Shown: positions 7,972-20,103, counted from the stretch's first letter. The stretch: 52,936 nt of DNA from Solibacteraceae bacterium (GCA_021324015.1 JAJPJX010000032.1:1-52936); one strand, 5' to 3'. The notes: generated from the sequence alone by a model not told the origin. Numbers and translations are program-made.

Positions 7972-8763
7972 GTGGAAATTCTGGTTTGCGTGAAGAGGGT
8001 ACCGGACACCTCGGAAAACGAAATCGAGATCAACGCCGAGGGAAACGATATCGAACGCGACGACCTGGTGTATTCGATCAATGAGCCGGACAACTACGCG
8101 GTCGAAGAAGCGCTCCGCATGGTCGAGCGGGCGGGCGGAATTGTCACCGTGGCCACGGTCGGCGGCGAAGACGACGAAGAGGTCCTGCGGCGGGAAATGG
8201 CCATGGGCGCCAAACAGGCCGCGCTGCTGTCCGACGAGTCCTTCGATGGGTCTGACGCAAGGGGCATCGCCACGGTGCTCAAAGGCTTCGTCCAGAAAGG
8301 CAAATACGACCTCGTGCTCACCGGAGTTCAGGCCGAGGACGGAGGCGCGCAGGTGGGGGGGATGCTGGCCGCCATGCTGGACTATCCCTTCGCCTCTCTG
8401 GTGACGGGCATTGAAGCGCTGGACGGCCGGAAGCTCAAAATCACCCGGGAAATCGAGGGCGGCAACAAGGAAATCTACGAAATCGATCTCCCGTGCGTGC
8501 TGTCGATTCAGACCGGCATCAATGAACCACGCTATGTCGGCATGCGCGGCATCCGGCAGGTGGCTTCGGTGCCCATATCGGCCCTCGGCGCAGCGGACCT
8601 GGGCGTGGAGGACGGCGCCGTCGGCGCAGCCGCGGCCAGAGTGAAGCGGCTGGACTACTTCGTGCCCCCGGCGGGCAAAGGCGCCGAGATGCTCTCCGGC
8701 GGTAGGGCGGAGATCATCGACAGATTGATCGAGCTGTTGAAAGCCAGGGGAGGGTTGCAGTGA
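7972..8763 (+). CDS. etfB: Electron transfer flavoprotein beta subunit
   Basis: The 263-residue product has the EtfB start (VEILVCVKRVPDT) and the family signature around VLTGVQAEDGGAQVGGML and EIEGGNKEIYEIDLPCVLSIQTGINEPRY. EtfB binds AMP and, with EtfA, carries electrons from acyl-CoA dehydrogenases to a membrane acceptor. The GTG at 7972 is preferred to the TTG at 7951 because it follows GAGAGGAG at 7955-7962 and gives the normal N-terminus. It starts 17 bases after the Fe-S oxidoreductase gene and its stop overlaps the etfA start (TGATG), so translational coupling is likely. Confidence 0.93.
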   Translation: MEILVCVKRVPDTSENEIEINAEGNDIERDDLVYSINEPDNYAVEEALRMVERAGGIVTVATVGGEDDEEVLRREMAMGAKQAALLSDESFDGSDARGIATVLKGFVQKGKYDLVLTGVQAEDGGAQVGGMLAAMLDYPFASLVTGIEALDGRKLKITREIEGGNKEIYEIDLPCVLSIQTGINEPRYVGMRGIRQVASVPISALGAADLGVEDGAVGAAAARVKRLDYFVPPAGKGAEMLSGGRAEIIDRLIELLKARGGLQ

Positions 8764-9728
8764 TGCCTCGGATTTTCGCCTGTATCGAACACAAAGCCGG
8801 CGTGGCCGACGATTCGGCAGCCGAACTCGCCGCGGCGGCGAAACGGATCGACGCCGCCCAGGTGCCCGTGGCCGTGGTGGCCGGCTGGGGGCCCGGACTG
8901 GACGCCGTCTGCGAGGCCCTGCGCCCGGCCTACAGCGAGATCTGGAGAATCGCCGATCGAGCGCTGGCGCATCCCGACGCCGAACCTCTGCGGAAGGCTC
9001 TCGCCAGCGTGCTGCCGCGCGGCTCGATTGTGCTGGTCCCGCATGCGCACTTCGGAGTCGACCTGTCTCCGGGCCTTTCCATCAAGCTGGACGCGGCTTT
9101 CGTTTCGGACGTGCTGCAAATCGAGGGCGCGGAAGGCGCCTGGCTGAAGGTGGTCCGGCAGGAGTTCGGGGGGCAAGTAAGCGCGCACGTGCGCTGCGAC
9201 ATTTCCTCCGGCGCGGTCATCAATATCCGCCCGGGCGCCTTCCGGCCGCTCGAAAGCGCGAACGCCGCCGGGCGCGTGGTGGATCAGTCGGCGCGCATCG
9301 GCGATCTGACGGTGCGACGCCGATACCTGGAAACGGTGGCCTCCGAGACGGGCGGCGTCGATATCAGCAAAGAGCCGGTTTTGGTCTCCATCGGACGAGG
9401 CATCCAGGCGCAGGAGAACGTGGCCATCGCTGAGGAACTGGCCGCCGCCATGGGCGGCGCGGTGAGCTGCTCGAGACCCGTGGTGGATGCCAAGTGGGAC
9501 AAGTCCCGCCAAGTAGGTTCCTCCGGGTGCACCGTGAAGCCCAGGGTCTACCTGGCGTGCGGCATCAGTGGTTCGTTCCAGCACCTGGTCGGAATCAAGG
9601 GGAATCCCCTCGTGGTGGCCATCAACAAGAATCCCAAAGCGCCGATTTTTCGGGCAGCCGATGTGGGAATTGTCGACGACATCCTGGAGTTTCTGCCCGC
9701 ACTAACGGACCGCATCCGGGAACAATGA
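8763..9728 (+). CDS. etfA: Electron transfer flavoprotein alpha subunit
   Basis: The 321-residue product carries the FAD domain of EtfA in its C-terminal half: [17 protein letters not shown], then SRPVVDAKW, then [25 protein letters not shown] and [15 protein letters not shown]. The last block is the classic ETF-alpha signature region. The ATG at 8763 overlaps the etfB stop by one base; a GTG at 8760 is possible but less natural. EtfAB forms a soluble heterodimer with FAD and AMP. Its neighbours supply both an electron donor (the acyl-CoA dehydrogenase 10 bases downstream) and a membrane acceptor (the Fe-S protein upstream), so a dedicated chain is likely. Confidence 0.93.
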   Translation: MPRIFACIEHKAGVADDSAAELAAAAKRIDAAQVPVAVVAGWGPGLDAVCEALRPAYSEIWRIADRALAHPDAEPLRKALASVLPRGSIVLVPHAHFGVDLSPGLSIKLDAAFVSDVLQIEGAEGAWLKVVRQEFGGQVSAHVRCDISSGAVINIRPGAFRPLESANAAGRVVDQSARIGDLTVRRRYLETVASETGGVDISKEPVLVSIGRGIQAQENVAIAEELAAAMGGAVSCSRPVVDAKWDKSRQVGSSGCTVKPRVYLACGISGSFQHLVGIKGNPLVVAINKNPKAPIFRAADVGIVDDILEFLPALTDRIREQ

Positions 9729-9738
9729 GGCAGCGCCC

Positions 9739-11415
9739 ATGATCGCGAAAAAAACCTTGAAACTGAGCTTGAAATCGCTCCGGGACTTCGCCAAAAAACG
9801 GTTGCCGGACGAGGAGCTGATCGAGTTGGACGCTCGCGACGAATGCCCGCTGGAGATCGTGCGGCAAATGTGCAGCCCGGACAAGCTGGGCATTCAACTT
9901 CTCTTCATTCCCGAAGAGTACGGCGGTTTGGGCGGCGGCGCGTTCGATGTGTATTGCATTTGCGAGGCGATGGCGCGCATCGATCTGGGCATCGCCACCT
10001 CGGTGCTGGCCACCTTCCTGGGCAGCGACCCCATCACGGTGGGCGCCACTCCGGAACAGAAGAAGTTCTGGCTGACGCGCATCGCCGATGAAGGCCTGCT
10101 GTTCGCCTACGGTGCCACCGAACCTAACGCGGGCAGCGACCTGGCGGCGCTCGAAACCACGGCCGAGCCGGTCATCCAGGACGGCCGCGTCACCGGCTAC
10201 AGGATCAATGGCAGCAAACAATGGATCAGCAACGGCGGGATCGCCGACGCGTATACGATCCTGGCGAACACGCCGGCTGGTCCCAGTTGGTTCATTGTGG
10301 AAAAGGGCACGCCGGGCTTCGCCCACGACGAGCCGGAAGACAAGCACGGCATCCGCCTCAGCAACACGGCCGCGCTCTCGCTGAACGACGTCTATGTGGA
10401 CGCGGACCGGCTGGTGGGCGGTGTGGAAGGCCAGGGGCTGAGCCAGGCGCAGGCGGTGTTCGGCTACACGCGCCTGATGGTAGCTGCGTTCGGACTGGGA
10501 GCCGGCTGGGCGGCGCTCGACCGGGCCATTCCTTATTCCGCGAAGCGGATTCAGGCTGGCGGGCCGCTCTCGGAAAAGCAAGGCTACACGCACAAGCTGA
10601 TCGTGCCGCACGTGGCCCGCCTGGAGGCCGGCCGCGCCTGTCTGGAAGAGACCGCCGAGCGTATCGACAGCGGGGAAGGCAGCCTCAACACTGAAGGCGC
10701 CATTGCCAAGTACCTGTGCACGGAGGCGGGCAACCTGGCGGCGGATGCCGGCATCCAGGCACTGGGCGGCTACGGCTATACCCACGAATACATGGTGGAG
10801 AAGATCAAGCGCGACGTGCGCATCACCACGATTTACGAAGGCACTTCCGAGATCATGGAGATGACCATCAGCCGCGACCGCTGGCAAGCGCATTTGAAAA
10901 CGCGCGGCCAGCACTACCACGAGCGGGCGCGCGCGTTCGAGGCGCTCCACGCGAGGCACGCGGACGCGGGCGCGAACATCGCGGCCCTGGCGCTCGACGC
11001 GCTGGCTGAGGTGATGGAGCGAGCCCGCCTGAGCCGCCTGACGCGGCATCAGCATATTCTCCTCCGGCTGGGCGAGTGGATCGCGTACGCGGAGTGCGCG
11101 GGGAGCCTGGTGCGGCGCGCGGCCCTGGCGGCGGAAGGCCGGCTGAACGAAAAAGCCGATCAGCGTTTCGATGCGCCGGCCCTGGCGGCGCTGAGCCGGA
11201 TCTTTTCCCGGGAGGCGGCTCTGAAGGTGGCCGAAGAGGGACTGCGCTGGATCGCCGGCTCGGGCGGCGTCAGTGATGCGGACATGCCTGCCTTCGAACA
11301 GAGTTTAGAGCTGCCTGCCATCCACAGGGCGCAGGCGGGCCTGGTTGCGGATATGGATTTCGCCGCCGATGTCCTCTACGCGCGCACGGCCAAGCGCGCG
11401 GGACAGGCGGCTTGA
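9739..11415 (+). CDS. Acyl-CoA dehydrogenase with long C-terminal extension
   Basis: The product has 558 residues, whereas a standard acyl-CoA dehydrogenase has about 380-400. Residues 1-390 hold the usual fold: the flavin-contact block [13 protein letters not shown], the strand [13 protein letters not shown], the catalytic base Glu367 in IYEGTSE, and [17 protein letters not shown] before it. The last 165 residues form an added helical domain like that of very-long-chain or VLCAD-type enzymes. Reduced FAD would be re-oxidised by the EtfAB encoded directly upstream. It lies 21 bases before the megasynthase gene, which raises the possibility that its substrate is a long acyl-CoA or an acyl-ACP made by that synthase. 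The substrate is not predictable from sequence. Confidence 0.92.
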   Translation: MIAKKTLKLSLKSLRDFAKKRLPDEELIELDARDECPLEIVRQMCSPDKLGIQLLFIPEEYGGLGGGAFDVYCICEAMARIDLGIATSVLATFLGSDPITVGATPEQKKFWLTRIADEGLLFAYGATEPNAGSDLAALETTAEPVIQDGRVTGYRINGSKQWISNGGIADAYTILANTPAGPSWFIVEKGTPGFAHDEPEDKHGIRLSNTAALSLNDVYVDADRLVGGVEGQGLSQAQAVFGYTRLMVAAFGLGAGWAALDRAIPYSAKRIQAGGPLSEKQGYTHKLIVPHVARLEAGRACLEETAERIDSGEGSLNTEGAIAKYLCTEAGNLAADAGIQALGGYGYTHEYMVEKIKRDVRITTIYEGTSEIMEMTISRDRWQAHLKTRGQHYHERARAFEALHARHADAGANIAALALDALAEVMERARLSRLTRHQHILLRLGEWIAYAECAGSLVRRAALAAEGRLNEKADQRFDAPALAALSRIFSREAALKVAEEGLRWIAGSGGVSDADMPAFEQSLELPAIHRAQAGLVADMDFAADVLYARTAKRAGQAA

Positions 11416-11436
11416 ATCGCGGAAGGGAGTGTCATC

Positions 11437-14400
11437 ATGGAAGACACAGCGTATCGGGCGATTGCCATTGTGGGGCTGGGTGCGATTCTGCCCGACGCCC
11501 CGAACGTCGCGGCCTTCTGGGAAAACGTGAAGCGCGGGCGCTACAGCGTCACGGACGTAACGCCGGACCGCTGGGATCCCGCGCTGTACTACGACCCCGA
11601 CCCCGCCGCACCGGACAAGACCTATTCCAAGATCGGCGGCTGGGTGCGGGAATACGAGTGGAATCCCCTGAAGTGGCGCATCGCGGTTCCACCGCGCGTC
11701 GCCGAAGCCATGGATGAAGGCCAGAAGTGGGCGGTTGCCTGCGCGCGCGAAGCGCTGGAGGACTACGGGTATCCGCGGCGGTCTCTGAACCCCGAACGTA
11801 CCGCCGTGATCCTGGGCAACGCCATGGCGGGAGAGAAACATTACCTGACCTCGCTGCGCATCTACTTTCCGGAATACGCCCGCGAGTTGGCCGAGAGCGC
11901 CAGTTTCGCGGCGCTGCCGGCGGCCGTGCGCCGGGACATCACCCGCGAACTGCACCAGCGCATCGACCGGCTTTGGCCGGAGATCACCGAGGACACCATG
12001 CCCGGCGAACTGGCCAACTGCATCGCCGGGCGCATCGCCAATACCCTGAACTTCCGCGGTCCGAATTTCGTGACGGACGCTGCCTGCGCATCCGCCATGG
12101 CGGCGATTACCGCGGCGGTCGAGGGTCTAGCGGAGAACCATTTCGACGCGGCCATCACCGGCGGCATTGACCGCAACATGGGCGCGTCGTCCTTCGTCAA
12201 GTTTTGCAAGATCGGGGCTCTGTCCGCCACCGGCACGCGGCCCTATGCCGAGGGGGCGGACGGATTCGTCATGGGAGAAGGCGCGGCGGTTCTCCTGCTG
12301 AAGCGTCTGGCGGATGCCGAGCGCGACGGAGACAAAATTTACGCAGTGCTGCGCGGCGTCGACGGGGCAAGCGACGGCAAGGGGAAAGGAATTACCGCGC
12401 CCAATCCCATCGGCCAGAAACTGGCGATCGAGCGCGCCTGGCAGAACGCCGGACTATCCCCTGCCACCGCGACGCTGATGGAAGGTCACGGCACGTCCAC
12501 CCGCGTGGGTGACGTCGTCGAAGTCGCCGGCATGACGGAAGTGCTGAGCGGCTGTCACCTGGCGCCCGGCGCGGTGGCGCTAGGCTCGGTGAAATCGAAT
12601 ATTGGGCATCTGAAGGGCGCCGCGGGCGCGGCCGGATTACTGAAGACCGTGCTGGCGCTTCACGACAAAGTGCTCCCGCCCGACGCCCCCTTCGAGCGCC
12701 TCAACCCCGATATCGATTTCGCCCGCTGTCCGCTCTACGTCAACACCGAGTTGCAGCCTTGGAGCGCGGTGGCGGATGGGGTCCGGCGCGCCGGCGTGAG
12801 CGCCTTCGGTTTTGGCGGAACCAATTTCCACACGGTCCTCGAAGAGTACATTCCCCACAGGCTGACGGGCAACGGCAAGCGGCGAGTGGCTGTCACGGAT
12901 ACTCCGGCGGCCCCCTCTTCGTCCAAGGCGCCGCTGCGGGGCGCGCTGGTGATCGGCGCCGCGACGGCCGCGGAACTGGCTGAACGTCTGCGCGCGCAGA
13001 AAGCCGCTCGGGAAGGGAGCGCGCCGCCTGCCGCGCCCGCCGAATCGGACCTGCGGGCGCCCGAACGCCTGGCGATCGACTACGGCAGCCCCGCCGAACT
13101 GGCGGACAAAGCGGACAAGGCTCTCAAGGCGCTGGCTGCCGACCAGGCCGCCATGTGGAGCGCCCTGCGGTCGCAAGGCATCTTTCGCGGCTCCGGCCCG
13201 GCGCCCAAGGTGGCGTTTCTCTATACCGGCCAGGGCTCGCAGTACGTGAACATGCTGCGCGCGCTGCGCGCCGCCGAACCCATCGTAGCCGAGACGTTCG
13301 CCGAGGCGGACCGCATCATGCAGCCGCTTCTGGGCAGGCCGCTCAGCGAGTTCATCTTCGTGGCCGGAGACGACGCGGGCGCTGTCGCCAAGGCCGAGGA
13401 AGACCTGAAACAGACCGCCATCACGCAGCCGGCCGTGCTGGCGGTGGACCTTTCGTTGACCCGCCTGATGGCGGCCTACGGCATCCAGCCAGACATGACC
13501 ATGGGACATAGCCTGGGCGAATACGGAGCCCTGGTGGCGGCCGGCGCGCTGCCCTTCGCCGATGCCCTCGAGGCCGTCAGTGCGCGAGGCCGCGAGATGA
13601 CGCGTGTCTCGGTGGCGGACAACGGCCGGATGGCGGCGGTATTCGCGCCTCTGGAGGAAATCAGGCGCGCGCTGAAGGCCATCAACGGCTACGTAGTGAT
13701 CGCGAATCTCAACAGCAACAGCCAGGCGGTCATCGGCGGCGCGAGCCGGGCAGTCGGGCAGGCCATCGAGCTTTTCCAGAAGGCCGGCTGCAACGTGGTG
13801 GAACTGCCGGTCAGCCACGCGTTCCACACCTCCATCGTGGAGCCGGCCAGCGAGCCGTTGCGGCGCATGATGGAGCGCCTGCGCCTGGAATCGCCGCGCT
13901 TGCCGATCGTGGCGAACGTGACGGGCGAATTCTATCCCATGGGACCAAACGCCGTGCCGCAAATGCTGGATCTGCTGGCGCGCCAGATCGCCTCCCCGGT
14001 GCAATTCGTCAAGGGTCTGGAAACGTTGTACGGCGCGGGCGCGCGCGTGTTCGTCGAAGTCGGACCGAAGAAGGCCTTGCAGGGATTCGCCGAAGATGTG
14101 CTGGGCGTGCGCGGCGACGTGGTCGCCCTGTTCACCAATCATCCGAAGACTGGCGATCTTGCCGCGTTCAACCAGGCGCTGTGCTGCCTGTATGCAGCGG
14201 GTTTGGGCCGCGGGGACGCCGGAGCCTCGCGCGAGGCTCTGGCGAGGCCGGTGACGCTGGTATCCGCCGCTACCCCGGTGGCGGACACCCCGGCGGCTAC
14301 GCCCTTGAGTGCCGACCGTTACACGGCCCTGGGCCAACTGTTTGCCGGTGTTCTGGAGCGCGGCTGGGAGATCTACCGCGGCGGCAGCGGCGTTTCGAGC

Positions 14401-17400
14401 GGCCTCCCCGTGGTCGTCACCGGCGCGGCCTTGGGCCTGCCCGGGACCGGGCGCATCTTCGATGACGCCAATGTGGCGCGCATCCTGCGCGGCGAGCAGT
14501 TTATCGACGTGATCCCCACGCGCTTCCGCCAGGCCATGCTCGACAAACACATCACCCGCCTGGTCAAGAGCGATAACGGCGGCCCTGTGTTTGAGACCAT
14601 TCTGCGGCCGGGGGATGTGATCAAACTGGCCGGGCGAGGCGGGGCCCTGGACCTGGAAAAAGAATTCGGCGTTCCCGCCGAGCGGGTTGCCGCGCTGGAC
14701 CGCGTCACGTGCCTGGCGATCGGCGCCGGCCTGGACGCCCTGCGCGACGCCGGCATCCCGCTGGTGCTGCGGTATAAGACCACTACCAAGGGCACGCAGT
14801 TGCCGGATCGCTGGGGGCTGCCGGACGCCTTGCGCGACGATACCGGTGTGATTTTCGCGTCGGTTTTCCCCGGCCTGGACTCTTTTGCGGAGTACCTTTC
14901 GGGCTATTACGCCGATCGCGCGCGGCGCGAACAGTTGGCGCAGCTCGAAGCTTTGCAGGCCCGCGCGGCCGAGGGAAATGGCCATGCGGTTCTGGGATCG
15001 GAGATCGGCCGGCGCATCGGCGAGTTACGCGCGGCCATCGAAAAGGAACCGTACACCTTTGACCGGCGCTTCATGTTCCGGGTTCTGTCGATGGGCCATT
15101 CCCAATTCGCGGAATTCATCGGCGCGCGCGGTCCCAACACGCAGATCAACGCCGCCTGCTCCAGCGCCACCCAGGCGGTCGCGCTGGCAGAGGACTGGAT
15201 TCGCGCCGGGCGGTGCCGCCGTGTGGTCATCGTCTCGGCGGACGACATTTCGAGTGACCGCCTGATGGAATGGTTCGGAGCGGGATTCCTGGCCACCGGA
15301 GCGGCGGCCACCGACGAAGTAGTGGAAGAGGCCGCCACACCCTTCGACCGCCGGCGGCACGGCATGATCATCGGCATGGGCGCGGCAGCCATGGTGGTGG
15401 AAAGCGCGGAATCCGCCCGCGAGCGCGGCCTTCTGCCGATCTGCGAGGTGTTGAGCGCCGTGACCGCCAACAGCGCCTTCCACGGCACACGTCTTGAGGT
15501 CGAGCATATCAGCCGGTTGATGGAGGACCTGGTGGCCCGGGCGGAAGCTCGCGGCGGCGTTTCGCGCCGCGAGATGGCGCCGCGGACGGTCTTTGTTTCC
15601 CACGAAACGTACACTCCGGCCCGCGGCGGCAGCGCTTCGGCTGAGGTTCACGCCCTGCGCCGCGCGTTCGGGGACGCGGCGGACAAAATCGTGATCACGA
15701 ACACGAAGGGTTTCACGGGCCACGCCATGGGCGCCGGCATCGAGGACGTGGTCGCGGTGAAGGCCCTGGAGACGGGATGCGTGCCGCCGGTGGCCAACTT
15801 CAAGGAGATCGATCCCGAGCTGGGCCCCTTGAACCTCTCGAAGGGCGGTTTCTATCCCGTCGAGTATGCCCTGCGGCTGGGAGCCGGGTTCGGATCGCAG
15901 ATCAGCCTCACGCTGTGCCGCTGGCTCACGAAAAATCCGGCGGTCCGGCCCAGCCCGAACGCGCTGGGCTATGCCAATCGCATCGTCGATCCCGCCGCCT
16001 GGAACGCCTGGCTCAGCCGGATGGCCGGCTATCCGGCGGCCGAACTGGAAGTGGTGCAGCGCACGCTGCGCGTTCGGGATCAGGGCGCGCCGGCACAGGC
16101 TGCCATCGAGACCGTGCGCGAGGCGCCAGCCACGCCTGCCCGCGCGGCCGAGGCGCCCGCGCCCGCGGCGGCGCCGCCGCCGGTTTCGGTGCCCGGACCC
16201 GCCCCGCAAGGAGATCCGGTGAAGGAACGCATCCTCGTGCTGCTGGCGGAAAAGACAGGCTACCCGCCGGACCTGCTGGATCTGGACCTGGATCTGGAAG
16301 CGGATCTGGGCGTCGATACGGTGAAGCAAGCCGACATGTTCGCGGCCATCCGCGAAATGTACAACATCCCGCGCGATCCGAATCTCAAGCTGCGTGATTT
16401 TCCGACCCTGGCGCGCGTCATCCGGTTTGTGTACGATCGGCGTCCGGACTTAGCCGGTGGTGCGACGCCCGCGCCTATGGAGGCGGTCACGCCTCCTGCC
16501 GCACCCGCGGCGGCGGTAGACGACGTGCAAGAGAAATTGCTGGAACTGGTGGCCGAGAAGACAGGCTATCCCAAGGACATGCTGGACCTGGATCTCGACC
16601 TGGAAGCGGACCTGGGCATCGATACGGTCAAGCAGGCGGATCTATTCGCATCGCTGCGGGCGGCGTATAACATTCCGCGAGATCCGAATCTCAAGCTGCG
16701 TGATTTTCCCACTCTGGCCCACGTGATTCGCTTCGTGCAGGAGCGGAGAGCAGTTGCCGCCGCGCCAGCGGAGAAGACGCCACCTGCGCCCGCGGCTCAA
16801 CCCGCTCGCGCGGCCGCGGCCAGCTTCGACGCAGCAAACCTCGTTCCCCGGCGGGTGCCCGTACCGGCTTTGCGTCCGCCGCTCGCCATCTGCAAGACCA
16901 CCGGCGTGACGCTGGGTCCGGGCCGGCGGGTGGTGATCATGCCCGACCGGGGAGGCGTCGCCGATGCCCTGGCGGAACGCTTGCAGGCGATGGGTGTCGA
17001 AGTCCTGCGGGCCGATCCCACGCTGGACGCCGGCGCGCTGGCCGCCCGCCTGAACCAGTGGCTGGCCGGCGGTCCGGTGACGGGAGTGTACTGGCTGCCC
17101 GCTTTGGACGGCGAGGGGAACATCTTCGACCAGGACCTGGCCGCCTGGCGCGAAGCCCTGCGGGTGCGCGTCAAGCTGCTGTACACGGCGATGCGCACAC
17201 TCTACGAACAGGTGGCGCGGCCGGATTCCTTCCTGATGACCGCGACGCGCCTCGGCGGGGTTCATGGATACGATGAGCCCGGCGCAGCCGCGCCGCTCGG
17301 CGGAGCCGTTACGGGCTTCACTAAAACCTACAAGCGCGAGCGGATGGACGCCCTGGTCAAAGCGGTCGATTTTGAAGCCGGGCGGGAGGCGCCGGAGGTC

Positions 17401-19326
17401 GCCGCTGCTCTCATCGACGAATCCCTCCGCGACCCGGGAGTCGTCGAAATCGGATACAAGGCGGGGCAACGATGGACGGTCGGCCTGGAAGAGCAGCCCG
17501 CCGAGGACGGCCAGCCGGGCCTGACGCTGGATAAGGGTACGGTCTTTCTGATCACCGGCGCGGCCGGCAGCATCGTCTCGGGCATCACCGCCGACCTGGC
17601 GGCCGCTTCGGGCGGCACCTTCTACCTGCTTGACGTGACTCCCCAGCCGGCGCCGGACGATCCCGATCTCCAGCGCCTGGCAACGGACAAAGAGGGCCTC
17701 AAGCGCGACCTGCACGCACGCCTCAAAGCGCGCGGCGAACGCGCGACGCCGGCCCTGGTTGAACGAGAGCTGGCGGCGCTGGAACGGGCTCAGGCGGCCC
17801 GGGGCGCGATCGAAGCCGTGCAGGCAGCCGGCGGGACGGCGCGTTACTTCAGTGTGAATCTCACGGATGCCGACGCGGTGGCGGGCGTCATCCGCGAGGT
17901 GCGCGAGCGGAGCGGCCGCATCGACGTGTTGCTGCACGCCGCAGGCATGGAGCGCAGCCGCTTCCTGCCGGAAAAGGAGCCGGGCGAATTCGACCTGGTC
18001 TTCGACGTGAAGGCCGACGGCTGGTTCAACCTGCTGCACGCCATCGGCGACATGCCGCTGGAGGCAACGGCGGTGTTCAGCTCGATCGCCGGCCGTTTCG
18101 GCAACGCCGGGCAAGCGGATTACAGCGCGGCCAACGACCTGCTGTGCAAGATCACCTCGAGCTTCCGCACCGCCCGGCCGGGCACGCGCGCCCTCGCCAT
18201 CGACTGGACCGCGTGGGCCGGGATCGGCATGGCCACGCGCGGCTCCGTTCCCCAAATGATGGAGCGGGCGGGGATCGAGATGCTGCCGCCGGAAGCCGGC
18301 ATTCCCTGGATCCGCCGCGAACTCACCGCGGGGGCGGCGCGCGGCGAAATCGTGGTGGCCCGGAGCCTCGGCGTTCTACAGAACGAATGGGATGCCACCG
18401 GAGGCCTGGATACCGCGGCGGCTGACCGCGGGAAGGGGCCGATGATCGGCGCCGTCACCGCGATGAGCCTGTACCGAGGCCTCCGCATCGAGACGGCGCT
18501 GGACCCGAACATGCAACCTTTCCTGCGCGACCACCAGATCGAGGGCAAACCCGTGCTGCCCGGCGTTATGGGCGTCGAAGCCTTCGCTGAAGCCGCTCTC
18601 TGGCTGCTGCCGGAATGGCATATCGAGGCCATCGAAGACGTGAACTTCCTGGCGCCGTTCAAGTTCTACCACCACCAGCCGCGGACCGTAACGATCGAGG
18701 TGCTGTTCCATGCCAGCGGCGACGCGGTGGTAGCGCATTGCCGGCTGAGCGGAACGCGGTCGTTGCCGAATCAGGCCGAACCGCAAGTGACCACGCACTT
18801 CACCGCCCGGGTACGGCTGGTGAGACAGCAGCCCGAACTGCCATCCGGGCCCGCCATGGGCCCGCCGGCCGGATCCGTCGTGGAGGCAAGCGACATCTAC
18901 CGCGTCTTCTTCCATGGTCCGGCCTACCAGGTGATGGAACGAGCGTGGCTCGAGGAACGCAGCATCATCGGCCAGATGGCCAGGGCCTTGCCCGGTCATC
19001 ATCACCCGCCAGAATTGCGGATGGCCACCGAACCGCGGCTGATCGAGCTTTGCTTCCAGACCGCGGCGCTCTGGGGGGTCGCCCGGCAGGGCCGCATGGG
19101 CCTGCCGGAGCGCATCCAGCGGATCTCCTTGTGGCGCGCGCCGGATCTGAATAACGGACGGCTATACGCAGTGGCTGTCCCCGATGCGGACAACGGGGCC
19201 TTCGAGGCGGACGTCCTGGATGAGGCGGGCAACAGGTACGTGCATCTCAGCGGATATCGCATGGTGGCCCACCCTGACGCGGTCGATCTGGCGCCCTGGA
19301 AGGCGGCGGCCACGGCGGTTGCCTGA
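11437..19326 (+). CDS. Iterative-type megasynthase, KS-AT-KS-ACP-ACP-KR-DH
   Basis: One 2629-residue polypeptide. KS1 (about 1-460) has Cys217 in DAACASA, HGTST and NIGHLKG. AT (about 590-900) has Ser692 in GHSLGEYG and HAFH, the malonyl-type motif. KS2 (about 985-1490) has Cys1241 in NAACSSA plus SHETYTP and FTGHAMG, so it looks active and is not a mere chain-length factor. Two ACPs follow (about 1590-1670 and 1690-1780); at the phosphopantetheine position both have Thr (LGVDTVKQA, Thr1628; LGIDTVKQA, Thr1730) where carriers normally have Ser. KR (about 1810-2330) has ITGAAGS at 2040 and SS...Y2229SAAND. A hot-dog DH with His2366 ([12 protein letters not shown]) ends the protein. No enoyl reductase or thioesterase is seen. 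The architecture recalls PUFA and heterocyst glycolipid synthases. The product is unknown. Confidence 0.9.
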   Translation: MEDTAYRAIAIVGLGAILPDAPNVAAFWENVKRGRYSVTDVTPDRWDPALYYDPDPAAPDKTYSKIGGWVREYEWNPLKWRIAVPPRVAEAMDEGQKWAVACAREALEDYGYPRRSLNPERTAVILGNAMAGEKHYLTSLRIYFPEYARELAESASFAALPAAVRRDITRELHQRIDRLWPEITEDTMPGELANCIAGRIANTLNFRGPNFVTDAACASAMAAITAAVEGLAENHFDAAITGGIDRNMGASSFVKFCKIGALSATGTRPYAEGADGFVMGEGAAVLLLKRLADAERDGDKIYAVLRGVDGASDGKGKGITAPNPIGQKLAIERAWQNAGLSPATATLMEGHGTSTRVGDVVEVAGMTEVLSGCHLAPGAVALGSVKSNIGHLKGAAGAAGLLKTVLALHDKVLPPDAPFERLNPDIDFARCPLYVNTELQPWSAVADGVRRAGVSAFGFGGTNFHTVLEEYIPHRLTGNGKRRVAVTDTPAAPSSSKAPLRGALVIGAATAAELAERLRAQKAAREGSAPPAAPAESDLRAPERLAIDYGSPAELADKADKALKALAADQAAMWSALRSQGIFRGSGPAPKVAFLYTGQGSQYVNMLRALRAAEPIVAETFAEADRIMQPLLGRPLSEFIFVAGDDAGAVAKAEEDLKQTAITQPAVLAVDLSLTRLMAAYGIQPDMTMGHSLGEYGALVAAGALPFADALEAVSARGREMTRVSVADNGRMAAVFAPLEEIRRALKAINGYVVIANLNSNSQAVIGGASRAVGQAIELFQKAGCNVVELPVSHAFHTSIVEPASEPLRRMMERLRLESPRLPIVANVTGEFYPMGPNAVPQMLDLLARQIASPVQFVKGLETLYGAGARVFVEVGPKKALQGFAEDVLGVRGDVVALFTNHPKTGDLAAFNQALCCLYAAGLGRGDAGASREALARPVTLVSAATPVADTPAATPLSADRYTALGQLFAGVLERGWEIYRGGSGVSSGLPVVVTGAALGLPGTGRIFDDANVARILRGEQFIDVIPTRFRQAMLDKHITRLVKSDNGGPVFETILRPGDVIKLAGRGGALDLEKEFGVPAERVAALDRVTCLAIGAGLDALRDAGIPLVLRYKTTTKGTQLPDRWGLPDALRDDTGVIFASVFPGLDSFAEYLSGYYADRARREQLAQLEALQARAAEGNGHAVLGSEIGRRIGELRAAIEKEPYTFDRRFMFRVLSMGHSQFAEFIGARGPNTQINAACSSATQAVALAEDWIRAGRCRRVVIVSADDISSDRLMEWFGAGFLATGAAATDEVVEEAATPFDRRRHGMIIGMGAAAMVVESAESARERGLLPICEVLSAVTANSAFHGTRLEVEHISRLMEDLVARAEARGGVSRREMAPRTVFVSHETYTPARGGSASAEVHALRRAFGDAADKIVITNTKGFTGHAMGAGIEDVVAVKALETGCVPPVANFKEIDPELGPLNLSKGGFYPVEYALRLGAGFGSQISLTLCRWLTKNPAVRPSPNALGYANRIVDPAAWNAWLSRMAGYPAAELEVVQRTLRVRDQGAPAQAAIETVREAPATPARAAEAPAPAAAPPPVSVPGPAPQGDPVKERILVLLAEKTGYPPDLLDLDLDLEADLGVDTVKQADMFAAIREMYNIPRDPNLKLRDFPTLARVIRFVYDRRPDLAGGATPAPMEAVTPPAAPAAAVDDVQEKLLELVAEKTGYPKDMLDLDLDLEADLGIDTVKQADLFASLRAAYNIPRDPNLKLRDFPTLAHVIRFVQERRAVAAAPAEKTPPAPAAQPARAAAASFDAANLVPRRVPVPALRPPLAICKTTGVTLGPGRRVVIMPDRGGVADALAERLQAMGVEVLRADPTLDAGALAARLNQWLAGGPVTGVYWLPALDGEGNIFDQDLAAWREALRVRVKLLYTAMRTLYEQVARPDSFLMTATRLGGVHGYDEPGAAAPLGGAVTGFTKTYKRERMDALVKAVDFEAGREAPEVAAALIDESLRDPGVVEIGYKAGQRWTVGLEEQPAEDGQPGLTLDKGTVFLITGAAGSIVSGITADLAAASGGTFYLLDVTPQPAPDDPDLQRLATDKEGLKRDLHARLKARGERATPALVERELAALERAQAARGAIEAVQAAGGTARYFSVNLTDADAVAGVIREVRERSGRIDVLLHAAGMERSRFLPEKEPGEFDLVFDVKADGWFNLLHAIGDMPLEATAVFSSIAGRFGNAGQADYSAANDLLCKITSSFRTARPGTRALAIDWTAWAGIGMATRGSVPQMMERAGIEMLPPEAGIPWIRRELTAGAARGEIVVARSLGVLQNEWDATGGLDTAAADRGKGPMIGAVTAMSLYRGLRIETALDPNMQPFLRDHQIEGKPVLPGVMGVEAFAEAALWLLPEWHIEAIEDVNFLAPFKFYHHQPRTVTIEVLFHASGDAVVAHCRLSGTRSLPNQAEPQVTTHFTARVRLVRQQPELPSGPAMGPPAGSVVEASDIYRVFFHGPAYQVMERAWLEERSIIGQMARALPGHHHPPELRMATEPRLIELCFQTAALWGVARQGRMGLPERIQRISLWRAPDLNNGRLYAVAVPDADNGAFEADVLDEAGNRYVHLSGYRMVAHPDAVDLAPWKAAATAVA

Positions 19327-19331
19327 CGCAG

Positions 19332-20024
19332 ATGGAGATCTACTGGCTGGAACAGGCGGAAGCGCAAGTGCCGGCTGGGGATGACTGGCTCAGCACGTGG
19401 GAGGCGGCACGCCTTCAGCTCATGCGATTTCCCAGGCGGCGCGCGGACTGGCGGCTGGGGCGCTGGACAGCCAAGCGCGCGCTGGCCAGCCATCTGGGAC
19501 TGCCGGTCGATGCCCGGACCCTGGCGGCGATCGAAATCCGTCCGACGCCCTCCGGAGCGCCGCAGACGTTTTTCGCGAACCAGCCGTCGGCGCTTACGAT
19601 TTCGCTCAGTCACCGTGATGGCAGGGCGATTTGCGCCGTCGCTCCAGGCGGGTCGGCGCTGGGCTGCGACCTCGAGAAGATCGAGGAGCGCAGTTCCGCG
19701 TTCCTGGCGGATTATTTCACCGCCCAGGAGCAAGCCTTGATCGGACTCGCCTCCGCGGAGGACCGGTTCCGGCTCGCAACGCTCGTGTGGAGCGCCAAAG
19801 AGAGTGCGCTCAAAGCTCTTGGTGTGGGGCTGCGGCTTGACACGCTGTGCGTCGCGATCACTCCCGCCCGCGTGTTTGAGCCGGCGGAATACCCCTGGGC
19901 CTGGCGCCCTCTCGAAGCGCACTTTCCCGAGGGCCGGACGTTGCACGGATGGTGGCAACAAACGGGCGTCTTCCTGCGGACCGTAGCCGCCGCCCCGCCG
20001 CCCGGGCCTCCGCTCCGCTACTGA
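19332..20024 (+). CDS. 4'-phosphopantetheinyl transferase, Sfp/Gsp type
   Basis: The 230-residue product has the two family motifs in order: GCDLEKIEER (residues 111-120, with metal ligands Asp113 and Glu115) and WSAKESALKALG (residues 153-164). LSLSH-like SLSHRDG at 91-97 matches the substrate-contact block. The enzyme loads phosphopantetheine from coenzyme A onto carrier domains. It begins five bases after the megasynthase stop, so it is almost certainly the partner that activates the two ACPs. That makes their Thr in place of Ser all the more worth testing. The last 60 residues are less conserved. Confidence 0.92.
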   Translation: MEIYWLEQAEAQVPAGDDWLSTWEAARLQLMRFPRRRADWRLGRWTAKRALASHLGLPVDARTLAAIEIRPTPSGAPQTFFANQPSALTISLSHRDGRAICAVAPGGSALGCDLEKIEERSSAFLADYFTAQEQALIGLASAEDRFRLATLVWSAKESALKALGVGLRLDTLCVAITPARVFEPAEYPWAWRPLEAHFPEGRTLHGWWQQTGVFLRTVAAAPPPGPPLRY

Positions 20025-20103
20025 ACCACAACCATAGGCAGCGGCCTTTCTCACGCACCGGCATGCCGTTGGGATAGGCTAGTCATTGAGGGCAACGCAC
20101 GGT

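Noticed and set aside
12637-14985. 782-residue open frame on the minus strand
   Set aside because: It is the antisense shadow of the megasynthase gene in GC-rich DNA. Its composition is dominated by Arg, Gly, Ala and His with no domain, and the plus-strand frame has full KS and AT motifs.
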